From Marinospirillum sp035271045 (GTDB taxonomy: Bacteria > Pseudomonadota > Gammaproteobacteria > Pseudomonadales > Halomonadaceae): 64,000 nt of DNA. The notes below the pieces were generated by a model that made no database searches, was not told the DNA's origin, and worked only from the letters and a program-made list of their open reading frames with translations. Positions 1 through 7,718 of the stretch are shown piece after piece. Both the position numbers and the translations under genes were made by a program. The DNA lies in the NCBI RefSeq assembly GCF_035271045.1, contig NZ_DATESC010000007.1:186001-250000 (forward strand), in the 5' to 3' direction. Position 1 is the stretch's first letter, and every line of letters starts with the position of its first letter.

Positions 1-30
1 ACTAGGTTATTTCTTAAATAACTTTGACGC

Positions 31-66
31 AATAAAAAACCCCGATTATAAAATCGGGGTTTTGTT
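31..66 (-). terminator. Rho-independent terminator after groEL
   Basis: An 11-bp stem, AAAACCCCGAT at 36-46 and ATCGGGGTTTT at 53-63, closes a 6-nt loop. Read on the minus strand it is followed by a T-run (TTTTTTATT), as expected for the end of the groES-groEL transcript. The plus-strand side also carries Ts, so it may work in both directions. Confidence 0.9.
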
Positions 67-106
67 TTAAAACTTAACAACTATTAACGCTAAAGGGTAA
101 AACGGA

Positions 107-1765
107 TTACATCATACCGCCCATGCCACCCATGCCACCCATACCGCCCATGCCACCCATGTCGCCCATACCACCAGCAGATTTTTCTTCTGGTAGCTCA
201 GCAACCATGCACTGGGTAGTAATCATTAGACCACCAACCGATGCAGCAGATTGTAGTGCAGTACGTGTTACTTTAGCTGGGTCAAGTACACCCATTTCAA
301 CTAGGTCACCGTAAACGCCGGTTTGTGCGTTGTAACCAAAGTTGCCAGTACCTTCTTTAACTTTAGCAACCACAACAGAGGCTTCTTCGCCAGCGTTAGT
401 AACGATTTGGCGTAGGGGTGCTTCCATCGCACGTAGAGCAATTGCAATACCGTGGTTTTGGTCTTCGTTGTCGCCTTTAACGGCTCTAACGGCTTCAAGT
501 ACACGAATTAACGCAGTACCGCCACCAGGTACAACACCTTCTTCTACTGCTGCGCGAGTTGAGTGCAGAGCATCTTCAACACGGGCTTTCTTCTCTTTCA
601 TTTCCATTTCAGAAGCAGCACCGATACGAATAACAGCAACACCGCCAGCAAGTTTAGCTAGGCGCTCTTGTAGTTTTTCACGGTCGTAGTCAGACGTTGT
701 ATCTTCCATTTGCGCACGAATCTGCTTAACGCGTGATTCGATATCGTCTTGGCTACCCGCACCATCAATAATGGTGGTTGATTCTTTGGTTAGCACGGCG
801 CGCTTAGCGGTACCTAGGTGTTCTAGCGTTGCATCTTCTAGGTTTAGGCCAACTTCTTCTGAGATAACAGTAGCATTACTCAGAATAGCGATGTCTTGTA
901 GCATTGCCTTACGACGGTCGCCAAAGCCAGGTGCTTTTGCTGCAGCAACTTTAACAATGCCGCGCATATTGTTAACAACTAACGTTGCCATTGCTTCGCC
1001 TTCGATATCTTCAGCAATAATTAGCAAAGGCTTACCGCTTTTTGCAGTTGCTTCTAATACTGGCAATAGCTCACGGATGTTAGAGATTTTTTTGTCTACA
1101 AGCAGGATGTAGGGGTCTTCCATTTCGGCAGACATATTATCTTGGTTGTTTACAAAGTAAGGAGAGATGTAGCCACGGTCGAACTGCATACCTTCAACCA
1201 CTTCTAGCTCATCTTCAAAACCACGGCCTTCATCAACCGTAATTACGCCTTCTTTGCCGACTTTTTCCATAGCGTTGGCAATAATTTCACCAATGCGTGC
1301 ATCACCATTTGCAGATATAGTACCGACTTGGGCAATCGACTTGGTGTCTGCGCAAGGCTTAGCAAGCTTTTTAATTTCTTCAACGGCTACGGCTACGGCT
1401 TTGTCGATACCGCGCTTAAGGTCCATTGGGTTCATACCCGCTGTAACAACCTTAAAGCCTTCGTTGACAATGGCTTGTGCCAAAACAGTTGCGGTTGTAG
1501 TACCGTCGCCTGCTTCATCAGATGCTTTAGACGCTACTTCTTTAACCATTTGTGCGCCCATGTTTTCGAACTTGTCTTTGAGTTCGATTTCACGCGCAAC
1601 CGATACACCATCTTTAGTAACAATGGGTGAACCGTAAGATTTGTCGAGTACAACATTACGACCCTTAGGACCTAGGGTGGTTTTCACTGCGTCGGCTAGA
1701 ATATTGACACCAGTAACCATGCGCTTACGAGCGTCATCACCGAAACGTACATCTTTAGCGGCCAT
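107..1765 (-). CDS. groL: Chaperonin GroEL (Hsp60)
   Basis: Large subunit of the ATP-driven cytosolic folding chamber that works with GroES. The 552-residue product starts MAAKDVRFGDDARKRM and carries the family signatures TTLGPKGRNVVLDK near the N-terminus, DGTTTATVLAQ, and AAVEEGVVPGGG in the equatorial domain. It ends in the typical Gly-Gly-Met repeat tail, ending GGMGGMM. Length is normal for the family. It lies 72 bp downstream of groES on the same strand and ends just before a strong terminator, so the pair is one heat-shock operon. ORFs on the opposite strand of this gene are shadows. Identification is certain. Confidence 0.99.
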   Translation of the reverse strand: MAAKDVRFGDDARKRMVTGVNILADAVKTTLGPKGRNVVLDKSYGSPIVTKDGVSVAREIELKDKFENMGAQMVKEVASKASDEAGDGTTTATVLAQAIVNEGFKVVTAGMNPMDLKRGIDKAVAVAVEEIKKLAKPCADTKSIAQVGTISANGDARIGEIIANAMEKVGKEGVITVDEGRGFEDELEVVEGMQFDRGYISPYFVNNQDNMSAEMEDPYILLVDKKISNIRELLPVLEATAKSGKPLLIIAEDIEGEAMATLVVNNMRGIVKVAAAKAPGFGDRRKAMLQDIAILSNATVISEEVGLNLEDATLEHLGTAKRAVLTKESTTIIDGAGSQDDIESRVKQIRAQMEDTTSDYDREKLQERLAKLAGGVAVIRIGAASEMEMKEKKARVEDALHSTRAAVEEGVVPGGGTALIRVLEAVRAVKGDNEDQNHGIAIALRAMEAPLRQIVTNAGEEASVVVAKVKEGTGNFGYNAQTGVYGDLVEMGVLDPAKVTRTALQSAASVGGLMITTQCMVAELPEEKSAGGMGDMGGMGGMGGMGGMGGMM

Positions 1766-1837
1766 TTTCTTTTCCTGTTCTTAAATAAGGGTTGTTCTTA
1801 AATAACTGTCTTGGATAGAAGGGGTGTTTAGAAAGGT

Positions 1838-2125
1838 CTAGCTTTCTAGCACACCGAAAATTTCGCTTTCGTTCAGAATCAGTAGTTCTTCACCGTCAAT
1901 TTTAATGGTGCTGCCAGCGTAGCTGCCAAAAATGACCTTATCACCAGCCTTAACTGACAGTGGACGCAACTGACCATCAACAAAGCGACCTTCACCGATA
2001 GCAACAACTTCACCTTGCTGGGGCTTTTCTTTAGCACTGCCTGGTAGAACAATACCGCCAGGGGTGGTGGTTTCTTCTTCCATACGACGAACGACTACAC
2101 GATCGTGCAAAGGACGGATTTTCAT
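1838..2125 (-). CDS. groS: Co-chaperonin GroES (Hsp10)
   Basis: Seven-subunit lid that caps GroEL and drives ATP-coupled release of folded substrate. The 95-residue protein begins MKIRPLHDRVVVRR and contains the mobile-loop segment TTPGGIVLPGSA and the roof motif VKAGDKVIFGSYAG. All of these are diagnostic, and the length is exactly as expected. It is the first gene of groES-groEL. A GGAGA ribosome-binding site lies close upstream of the ATG. Transcription probably starts from the sigma-32-type promoter about 130 bp upstream, leaving a fairly long leader. I found no CIRCE operator in that leader. Confidence 0.99.
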   Translation of the reverse strand: MKIRPLHDRVVVRRMEEETTTPGGIVLPGSAKEKPQQGEVVAIGEGRFVDGQLRPLSVKAGDKVIFGSYAGSTIKIDGEELLILNESEIFGVLES

Positions 2126-2257
2126 TGCTGAATGTCTCCTGATAGGTCAACGTATTGTTTAGGTATTTTGCTTGTTTTACTTGCTTTTCCGGTTATCCGG
2201 ATTACCTGCACTAGCAATTAATCTGCATAGAACAGGCAGGAATTTTGTTACATCTAC

Positions 2258-2286
2258 TAAATGGGGATGATGAAATTAATTTCAAG
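2258..2286 (-). promoter_or_regulatory. Sigma-32 (RpoH) heat-shock promoter for groES-groEL
   Basis: On the minus strand, CTTGAAA (2280-2286) is followed after 13 nt by CCCCATTTA (2258-2266). This matches the RpoH consensus CTTGAAA-N(12-16)-CCCCATNT almost base for base. It points at groES. The -35 element overlaps the last codons and stop of fxsA. The location upstream of groES and the match together make the call strong, but no transcription start is shown by sequence alone. Confidence 0.9.
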
Positions 2287-2779
2287 GCTCTTTTTCATCT
2301 TTTCTTTGAAACTCTCCTTCAAGTACACGCGCAGAACCTTCCAAGTTATTTTGCTTTTGCATAGGGTCATTTTTTTTAGCTTGATAAGTATTTTGTTGTC
2401 CGTAAGCGCTGCTTTGTTGTTGATAAGTAGTGCCTTGATTTTTAGTTTTTAAGGGACTAACAAGTAATTTTCGAGTAAAAGGCAGCAACAGCAGTAAACC
2501 TAAGAAATCTGAAATAAAGCCTGGAATAAATAATAAAATACCCGCCAAGCCAACAGCGGCGGTTTCTAAAATAGCACCAATAGGCGTTTCACCTTGCTGC
2601 ATTTTCTCACGTATAACTAACTGTAAGCGCCGCCATTCTAACTGTACTAATAATAAACCTAATGCAGCTGTAGCAACAATCAGTAAAACAGTAGAAAAAG
2701 CGCCAGCCTGTTGACCAACCTGAATCATTAACCAAATTTCAGCCAAAGGCCAAACCAATAAAAGAAAGAGTAGGGGCAT
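2282..2779 (-). CDS. fxsA: FxsA family inner-membrane protein
   Basis: Small polytopic membrane protein. In E. coli, overexpression of fxsA relieves F-plasmid exclusion of phage T7, and its normal role is unclear. The product is 165 residues, beginning MPLLFLLLVWPLAEIW. The N-terminal half has hydrophobic helices around residues 1-20 and 25-46, and a further pair around 73-100 contains the family pattern GILLFIPGFISDFLG. The last 60 residues are polar, Gln/Lys-rich and low complexity. It sits directly upstream of groES, an arrangement also found in E. coli and many other gammaproteobacteria. Its 3' end carries the groES heat-shock promoter. Confidence 0.92.
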   Translation of the reverse strand: MPLLFLLLVWPLAEIWLMIQVGQQAGAFSTVLLIVATAALGLLLVQLEWRRLQLVIREKMQQGETPIGAILETAAVGLAGILLFIPGFISDFLGLLLLLPFTRKLLVSPLKTKNQGTTYQQQSSAYGQQNTYQAKKNDPMQKQNNLEGSARVLEGEFQRKDEKEP

Positions 2780-3026
2780 TTTTTAAGCCTTGTTTTGAGC
2801 AGTTGTAATAAAAGAAGTGGTGACTCTTATCTCTTTATTCAAGTGTTGTAGTAAATTTTGCTGCTAGTGACGCACTGGTCAATTATTTTCACTTTCTTTT
2901 ACTTTTTCTATTTCGCAAGTGCGAGATGATGCGTTATATTGGCTAAGAAGCGTATCGGTTAAGACACACAAGTGTCTGTTAAATTCTACTTTTAAATTCT
3001 ATTATTTATAACAATTGAGGTGAACT

Positions 3027-3788
3027 ATGCAAGTTAAAGGTGCAGTGATTGCAATTACCGGTGGTGCTCAGGGTTTAGGCAAAGCAATGGCTCTAAATTT
3101 GGCCGCGCAAGGTGCAAAATTAGCACTCATTGATTTAGACGAAGAAAAATTGCAAGCAACCCTTGCCTTAGTTAAAGAAGCCGGTGGTGAAGGTCATTAT
3201 TACCTAGCCAACGTTGCAGAAGAAACAGCAGTAGAAAGCACCTTTGCACAAATTGCCAAAGACTTTGGCACCTTGGATGTATTGGTTAACAATGCCGGTA
3301 TTACGCGTGATGGTTTGTTAGTTAAAGCTAAAAATGGCGAAGTTACTGGTAAAATGAGTTTGTCTAACTGGCAGCAAGTCATTGACGTTAACCTTACTGG
3401 TGTTTTCTTATGTGGTCGTGAAGCAGCGGCGCAAATGATTAAGCTAGGTAGTAAAGGCGTTATCATCAACATTTCTTCTATTTCTCGTGCCGGTAATATG
3501 GGTCAAACTAACTACGCTGCTGCTAAAGCGGGTGTTGTTGCCATGACCGTTGCTTGGGGTAAAGAGCTTTCTCGCTACGGCATTCGTACTGGTGCTATTG
3601 CACCTGGCTTTGTGGCAACAGACATGGTTTCAGCTATGCCTGAAGAAGTATTAGGTAAAATTGTTGCTGGTATTCCTTTGAAGCGCTTAGGTCAGCCTGA
3701 TGAAATTGCTCACACAGTGCGCTACATCGTAGAGAACGACTATTTTTCTGGTCGTGTTGTTGAGTGTGATGGTGCTTTACGCATCTAG
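3027..3788 (+). CDS. Short-chain dehydrogenase/reductase, FabG-like
   Basis: NAD(P)(H)-dependent oxidoreductase with a Rossmann fold; likely a 3-oxoacyl-ACP reductase-like enzyme, though the substrate cannot be read from sequence. The 253-residue protein has the classical SDR set: cofactor loop TGGAQGLGKA near residue 11, NNAG near residue 90, an ISSISRAG stretch with the catalytic Ser, and YAAAK with the catalytic Tyr and Lys. The acidic residue after the second beta strand (LIDLDEE) suggests preference for NAD(H) over NADP(H). It is a single-gene transcription unit: GAGG ribosome-binding site before the ATG and a bidirectional terminator after it. It is not in a fab cluster, so the housekeeping fabG is probably elsewhere. 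Confidence 0.85.
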   Translation: MQVKGAVIAITGGAQGLGKAMALNLAAQGAKLALIDLDEEKLQATLALVKEAGGEGHYYLANVAEETAVESTFAQIAKDFGTLDVLVNNAGITRDGLLVKAKNGEVTGKMSLSNWQQVIDVNLTGVFLCGREAAAQMIKLGSKGVIINISSISRAGNMGQTNYAAAKAGVVAMTVAWGKELSRYGIRTGAIAPGFVATDMVSAMPEEVLGKIVAGIPLKRLGQPDEIAHTVRYIVENDYFSGRVVECDGALRI

Positions 3789-3822
3789 TACTGCTTAGTT
3801 TTATCTAAATAAAAACTTTACC

Positions 3823-3857
3823 AAAAAGCCCACTAAAAAAATCAGTGGGCTTTTTTT
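3823..3857. terminator. Bidirectional Rho-independent terminator
   Basis: A 12-bp stem, AAAAAGCCCACT (3823-3834) with AGTGGGCTTTTT (3844-3855), is flanked by A- and T-runs on the two sides. It lies between the SDR gene and the convergent comEA gene and can serve both. Confidence 0.92.
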
Positions 3858-3860
3858 CAA

Positions 3861-4187
3861 TTAAAAACTAACTAAATGCTCTAAACGGGCTGTCGTTTTC
3901 TCGCCAATACCTTTAACAATTTGCAAGTCTGCTAGGCTAGTAAAACCTCCTTTTTGCTCACGTGCATCAATAATTGCTTTTGCCTTAAACGGACCAATGC
4001 CGGGTAAAGTGCTTAATTGCTCAGCACTGGCTTTATTGACATTAATACGGCTAACAGACTGTTGCAGCGTGGGTTGTTCTATTTTAGCTAAATTTGCGGG
4101 TTCATTGGCAAGTCCTAAACCGCTAAAACTTAACAGTAGAAATAAAGCAAAAAAACCTGAGATAGATTTGATAGAATTTCCTTGCAT
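3861..4187 (-). CDS. comEA: ComEA-like helix-hairpin-helix protein
   Basis: Secreted DNA-binding protein of the type that pulls transforming DNA into the periplasm, or a stand-alone relative of that family. It has 108 residues. A hydrophobic signal segment at about 8-28 ends in ANEPA. The C-terminal half (about 48-108) holds two helix-hairpin-helix motifs: INVNKASAEQLSTLPGIGPF and the VKGIGEKTTARLE segment. This is the standard short ComEA architecture in gammaproteobacteria. No other competence gene lies nearby, so uptake function is inferred from the family only. Confidence 0.88.
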   Translation of the reverse strand: MQGNSIKSISGFFALFLLLSFSGLGLANEPANLAKIEQPTLQQSVSRINVNKASAEQLSTLPGIGPFKAKAIIDAREQKGGFTSLADLQIVKGIGEKTTARLEHLVSF

Positions 4188-4358
4188 ATTTAAATCCTCT
4201 TTAATTGACTTTACTTGAGGTGCCAGCCTTTGCTGAACTGACTCTTTTAGCTTAGAAGCGATAAGTGGTTTCAGCTAGGCAAGTGGCAATGCAAAAACAC
4301 CTTCTTTATTGATAAAACGCAAGTATTGTGGTTTTAATTAACTTTTATGGAGATCTTC

Positions 4359-5048
4359 GTGAGTCCAATTATTGTTGCGCTTGACTTTTCTTCTGCTGAA
4401 CAAGCTTTAGCCCTAGCCGATCAATTAGATGCCAAACATTGCCGTGTCAAAGTAGGCAAAGAGTTATTTACTCGTTCTGGCCCTAGTATTCTTAATGCTT
4501 TGCAGCAGCGCGGCTTTGATGTGTTTTTAGATTTGAAATACCACGATATTCCCAATACCTGTGCTCAAGCTGTTTTAGCCGCAGCAGAACAGGGCGTATG
4601 GATGGTGAATGTACACGCCAGCGGTGGTTTGCGTATGATGCAAGCGGCCAAAGAAAATCTTGTTAAAAACAATTTAAACACCCAGCTCATTGCCGTTACG
4701 GTGTTAACCAGTATGGCACAGGCTGATTTTCAAGAATTAGGCATTCAACGTTCGATTGAAGAGCAAGTGCTGCGTTTGGCAAAATTAACCAACGAGGCAG
4801 GATTAGACGGTGTGGTTTGTTCCGCGCAAGAAGCCAGTCTGCTGCAGGCTGAATTGGGTAAAGATTTTTTGAAAGTAACACCAGGTATTCGTCCAGCCAC
4901 TGCAAGCTTTGATGACCAGCAGCGTATTATGACCCCAGAAGCGGCAATGGCAGCGGGTAGCACCCACTTGGTTATTGGTCGTCCAATCACTCAAGCAGCT
5001 AATCCTGCTCAAGCATTAGCGGATATTATTCGCCTTCTACCCCAATAA
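4359..5048 (+). CDS. pyrF: Orotidine 5'-phosphate decarboxylase
   Basis: Converts OMP to UMP, the last step of de novo pyrimidine synthesis. The active-site motif LDLKYHDIPNT around residues 57-67 supplies the catalytic Asp-Lys-Asp set. Other conserved segments are VALDF at the N-terminus, WMVNVHASGG, VTPGIRP and the phosphate-binding VIGRPIT. I place the start at the GTG at 4359, giving 229 residues, because GGAG at 4349-4352 is correctly spaced for it. The upstream in-frame ATG at 4347 overlaps that ribosome-binding site. The 3' end overlaps the convergent lapB gene by 23 bp. Confidence 0.97.
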   Translation: MSPIIVALDFSSAEQALALADQLDAKHCRVKVGKELFTRSGPSILNALQQRGFDVFLDLKYHDIPNTCAQAVLAAAEQGVWMVNVHASGGLRMMQAAKENLVKNNLNTQLIAVTVLTSMAQADFQELGIQRSIEEQVLRLAKLTNEAGLDGVVCSAQEASLLQAELGKDFLKVTPGIRPATASFDDQQRIMTPEAAMAAGSTHLVIGRPITQAANPAQALADIIRLLPQ

Positions 5049-6207
5049 TAGGCTTGATACTGCCCCACTCTCGGCATTTGGGGCATTGCCAATAAAGTTG
5101 CTTGCTTTCAAAGCCACAGCTACCGCAGCGATGTTCAGGTTTTTGTTGCAGTAGCTGATGGGTTAAGTTTTTTAGCGTTAGTAGGTGGGCGCGTTCATCA
5201 CCCCCCGCTTGATGTAAATAAAGGTTAATTAAGTAATCGACACCCTTCAACGAGCCTTCACGCAACATATAATAGTCAACTTTTTCTAATGCTTCTTGGT
5301 GGCGACCTTTTTGCCGTAGTATTTCAGCAAGGTGAATTAGCACTGAAGTATAGTTATGTTCTACTAAGATTTTTTCTAAGGTGTTAACCAATTCTTTAGG
5401 TTGGTTCAGCACTTTATAAGCATCCACCAACGTTTGTAGCATGACTGGAATATAGGCTGAGTCTTGTTCAGGTATGCGTAGTAATATTCTTATGGCTGCT
5501 TTAGCACTACCACTTTGTAGCTCTAGTTGTGCCATAAGTAGTGTGGCACGAATGCAGGCAGCATCAAAAGCAGCGGCTTGCTTTAATAGCTTTTTAGCCG
5601 GTACAAAATTATTTTTACTGAGCTGTATAGCGGCTAGTTCACACGCATAGTGAGCGGCGGCTTTTTTTAGTGGCAGATTTTCTTTTAGCATAGCCGGTGA
5701 AATCGTATGAATGGCTTTTTGCCATTCTTTCTCGCGCTCATATAAATCGACTAATAATAACTGGCTAGCTTGCCCTGTTTCAGTATTCTGCCCTGTTAAC
5801 TCACTTAACAAACCTTCTGCACGGTCTAACAAACCTGCAGCCATAAAATCTTTGGCAAGTTCTAGCTGCACTCTAGCGGCTTGTTCTTTGGTTAAGCTAG
5901 GGCGAGCAAATAAATTTTGATGTACACGAACTGCTTTATCAGATTCGCCACGACCGCGAAATAATTTACCCAAAGCAATGTGCGTTTCTATCGTGTCTGA
6001 ATTAACCTCTAATGCTTTAATGAAAGTTTCTATGGCAGCATCGGGTTGTTCGTTCAACAGATAATTTAAGCCAACAAAATAGTCACGGCTTAACTGACTG
6101 GTTGTTCCTGGCGGCGGTAATTTACGGCGGCGCTCTTTACGACCCAGCCACCAACCTAGCGCGAGTGCTAAAAAAAGTAACAAAAATAGCAGGATTTCCA
6201 GTGGCAT
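5026..6207 (-). CDS. lapB: LPS assembly regulator LapB (YciM)
   Basis: Inner-membrane-anchored TPR protein that sets LPS level by promoting FtsH-dependent turnover of LpxC. The 393-residue product has an N-terminal transmembrane helix (about 3-20), then TPR-type helical repeats through about residue 340. It ends with a rubredoxin-like zinc domain having the cysteine pairs CGSCG and CPKC. Length and architecture match E. coli LapB closely. It is downstream of lapA and ihfB on the same strand, the usual partnership. Unlike the common lapA-lapB-pyrF order, pyrF here is convergent and overlaps the lapB 3' end. Confidence 0.96.
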   Translation of the reverse strand: MPLEILLFLLLFLALALGWWLGRKERRRKLPPPGTTSQLSRDYFVGLNYLLNEQPDAAIETFIKALEVNSDTIETHIALGKLFRGRGESDKAVRVHQNLFARPSLTKEQAARVQLELAKDFMAAGLLDRAEGLLSELTGQNTETGQASQLLLVDLYEREKEWQKAIHTISPAMLKENLPLKKAAAHYACELAAIQLSKNNFVPAKKLLKQAAAFDAACIRATLLMAQLELQSGSAKAAIRILLRIPEQDSAYIPVMLQTLVDAYKVLNQPKELVNTLEKILVEHNYTSVLIHLAEILRQKGRHQEALEKVDYYMLREGSLKGVDYLINLYLHQAGGDERAHLLTLKNLTHQLLQQKPEHRCGSCGFESKQLYWQCPKCREWGSIKPIIGVEGE

Positions 6208-6233
6208 AAACAGTCTGTCGTTAGTAAAGGATG

Positions 6234-6539
6234 TTATTTAGGTGCTTTAAAAGTAAGCGTGCGTAGTTTATGCAGCTCTTCTTTTTGTTGTTTAAGCTGG
6301 CGTTCATGGCTTATCAATTTTGCTTTGTAACTAGCCAACTTAGGCAGCATAAGTAGAACACCCAATACTAAGCCAGTAATCAAGCTAAGAATTAGCCACA
6401 GCGCCAAACTGTTTTCTGGTAGTTGAATAAAGAGTAAATCTAAAGGTGTGGGTTGTTGGTTACGCAACGTAAACCCAATGCCAAGTAATAACAGAGCCAA
6501 GATTAATGCTAGGGTAAAAAGCGATTTAATGAGTTTCAT
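6234..6539 (-). CDS. lapA: LapA family membrane protein (YciS)
   Basis: Small inner-membrane partner of LapB. It has 101 residues: two hydrophobic helices at about 5-25 and 43-66, then a charged, Lys/Gln-rich coiled-coil tail (HERQLKQQKEELHKL). This is the DUF1049/LapA layout. It sits between ihfB and lapB with short gaps, which supports the name more than sequence identity does. Confidence 0.9.
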   Translation of the reverse strand: MKLIKSLFTLALILALLLLGIGFTLRNQQPTPLDLLFIQLPENSLALWLILSLITGLVLGVLLMLPKLASYKAKLISHERQLKQQKEELHKLRTLTFKAPK

Positions 6540-6563
6540 ACTTGTCCCTAGTTTTAGGCGTGC

Positions 6564-6845
6564 CTAGTCTTCATTAACTTGCTCGCGCAGTTCTTTGCCA
6601 GGTTTAAAATGGGGAACATATTTACCTGCTAACTGCACGCTAGCACCTGTTTTAGGATTACGACCTTTGCGTGGTTCACGGTAATGTAAAGAAAAGCTAC
6701 CAAAGCCTCTAATTTCAACACGACCACCCGTTGCTAGGGTATCGGTCATATAATCAAGCAGCAATTTAACCGCCAACTCAACCTGTTTAAGGCTAAGGTC
6801 ACTTTTACGCAATGCAATTTGTTCTACAAGTTCAGATTTGGTCAT
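6564..6845 (-). CDS. ihfB: Integration host factor subunit beta
   Basis: DNA-bending nucleoid protein of the HU/IHF family that pairs with IhfA. I start it at MTKSELVEQIA (ATG at 6843-6845), giving 93 residues, the family's standard length. A longer upstream reading frame adds residues no homologue has. The signature VEIRGFGSFSLHYREPRKGRNPKTG is split over residues about 42-66 and holds the arm that intercalates DNA. In many gammaproteobacteria ihfB follows rpsA; here nothing related lies upstream and sdhE is divergent, so it needs its own promoter in 6846-7034. Confidence 0.97.
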   Translation of the reverse strand: MTKSELVEQIALRKSDLSLKQVELAVKLLLDYMTDTLATGGRVEIRGFGSFSLHYREPRKGRNPKTGASVQLAGKYVPHFKPGKELREQVNED

Positions 6846-7034
6846 GCCCTTCACTCCGTCTCTGGGTGTTAGGTTTTTGATTTTACTAGCATAGTTGCCT
6901 TTTACTAAATACACAATAATTAGCCTATAAACAACTGCTTAACTAAGATAAGCCAGAAGTATTTGGTTTACTGTCACTTTACGCTTAGACTGGGTGTTTG
7001 CTAATTTCTGGTACAAGTCAATTTTGAGGCTGAT

Positions 7035-7346
7035 ATGACTAACGTAACCCCTTCTTCTTGCACATCAACTCCTGAAACAACGGAGCGTAATCGTCTTTAT
7101 TGGCAAAGTCGCCGTGGTATGTGGGAGCTAGATTTACTTTTAGTGCCTTTTTTAGACGGGCGCTTTAACCAAATTTCTGAGCAATTACAAAATGACTATA
7201 AGCGCCTTTTAAAAGAGGAAGATCAAGACTTGTTTGTTTGGTTAATGCGTCGTGAACCCACTAAAGATGCTTCGTTGCAAGCCATAGTTCAAGAAATTAT
7301 TGATAATGCAGAACACGGAAACTTGGATCAATATAAAGGCCTCTAA
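7035..7346 (+). CDS. sdhE: FAD assembly factor SdhE (YgfY/CptB)
   Basis: Helps insert FAD covalently into the flavoprotein subunits of succinate dehydrogenase and fumarate reductase. The product has 103 residues. The core matches the family: RLYWQSRRGMWELDLLL at about residues 20-36 contains the RGxxE motif (RGMWE) needed for flavinylation. A helical stretch ending LFVWLMRREPT follows. An N-terminal extension of about 18 Ser/Thr-rich residues precedes the core. The YgfX-like gene overlaps its 3' end, the same pairing as in E. coli. Confidence 0.95.
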   Translation: MTNVTPSSCTSTPETTERNRLYWQSRRGMWELDLLLVPFLDGRFNQISEQLQNDYKRLLKEEDQDLFVWLMRREPTKDASLQAIVQEIIDNAEHGNLDQYKGL

Positions 7347-7704
7347 GCTTGGGCGCTGTTTTTTTCTATTTGGTTATGCTGGTTTAATAAGTGTAATTAT
7401 TGACTATTCGCAGCCATTAATTAACGGGCTAATAATTTTTGTTTTGTTGCACGCTGGCTGGAGTTGGCGGCAAGCGTTTGGTAGTGCAGCGCCTGTCGCT
7501 TTTTTAATCGAAAATCATCAGCTTTATGTGCAGCTTGCTTCGGGGCAGTTACAAACTGTGCAACCTCCTTTATTAATAAGCAGCCGCTTTGCTTTGGTTT
7601 TTAAGCGGTCAGGCTTGTTTGTTTGGCCTTGGCTGTTATGGCCTGATGCAATAAGCGCTAAAGAACATCACCAGCTACGTTATTTTTTACGCAGTTGGCG
7701 ATAA
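7300..7704 (+). CDS. YgfX (CptA)-like membrane protein
   Basis: Likely homologue of YgfX, an inner-membrane protein described in E. coli as the toxin-like partner of SdhE. It has up to 134 residues. Hydrophobic helices lie at about 20-34 and 41-53, followed by a soluble region rich in beta-type sequence. It ends LRYFLRSWR, close to the end of E. coli YgfX. Sequence similarity is weak, so the call rests mainly on position after sdhE, size and topology. The reading frame overlaps sdhE by 47 nt; the true start could be the ATG at 7300 or 7306. Confidence 0.7.
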   Translation: MIMQNTETWINIKASKLGRCFFLFGYAGLISVIIDYSQPLINGLIIFVLLHAGWSWRQAFGSAAPVAFLIENHQLYVQLASGQLQTVQPPLLISSRFALVFKRSGLFVWPWLLWPDAISAKEHHQLRYFLRSWR

Positions 7705-7718
7705 GCCAAAATCAATCA

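Noticed and set aside
123..1637. Several open frames opposite groEL
   Set aside because: All are antisense to a highly conserved gene, and their Pro/Met- or Ala/Ser-rich products reflect groEL codon bias.
2126..2257. CIRCE/HrcA operator in the groES leader
   Set aside because: I looked for TTAGCACTC and its inverted partner and found none with correct spacing.
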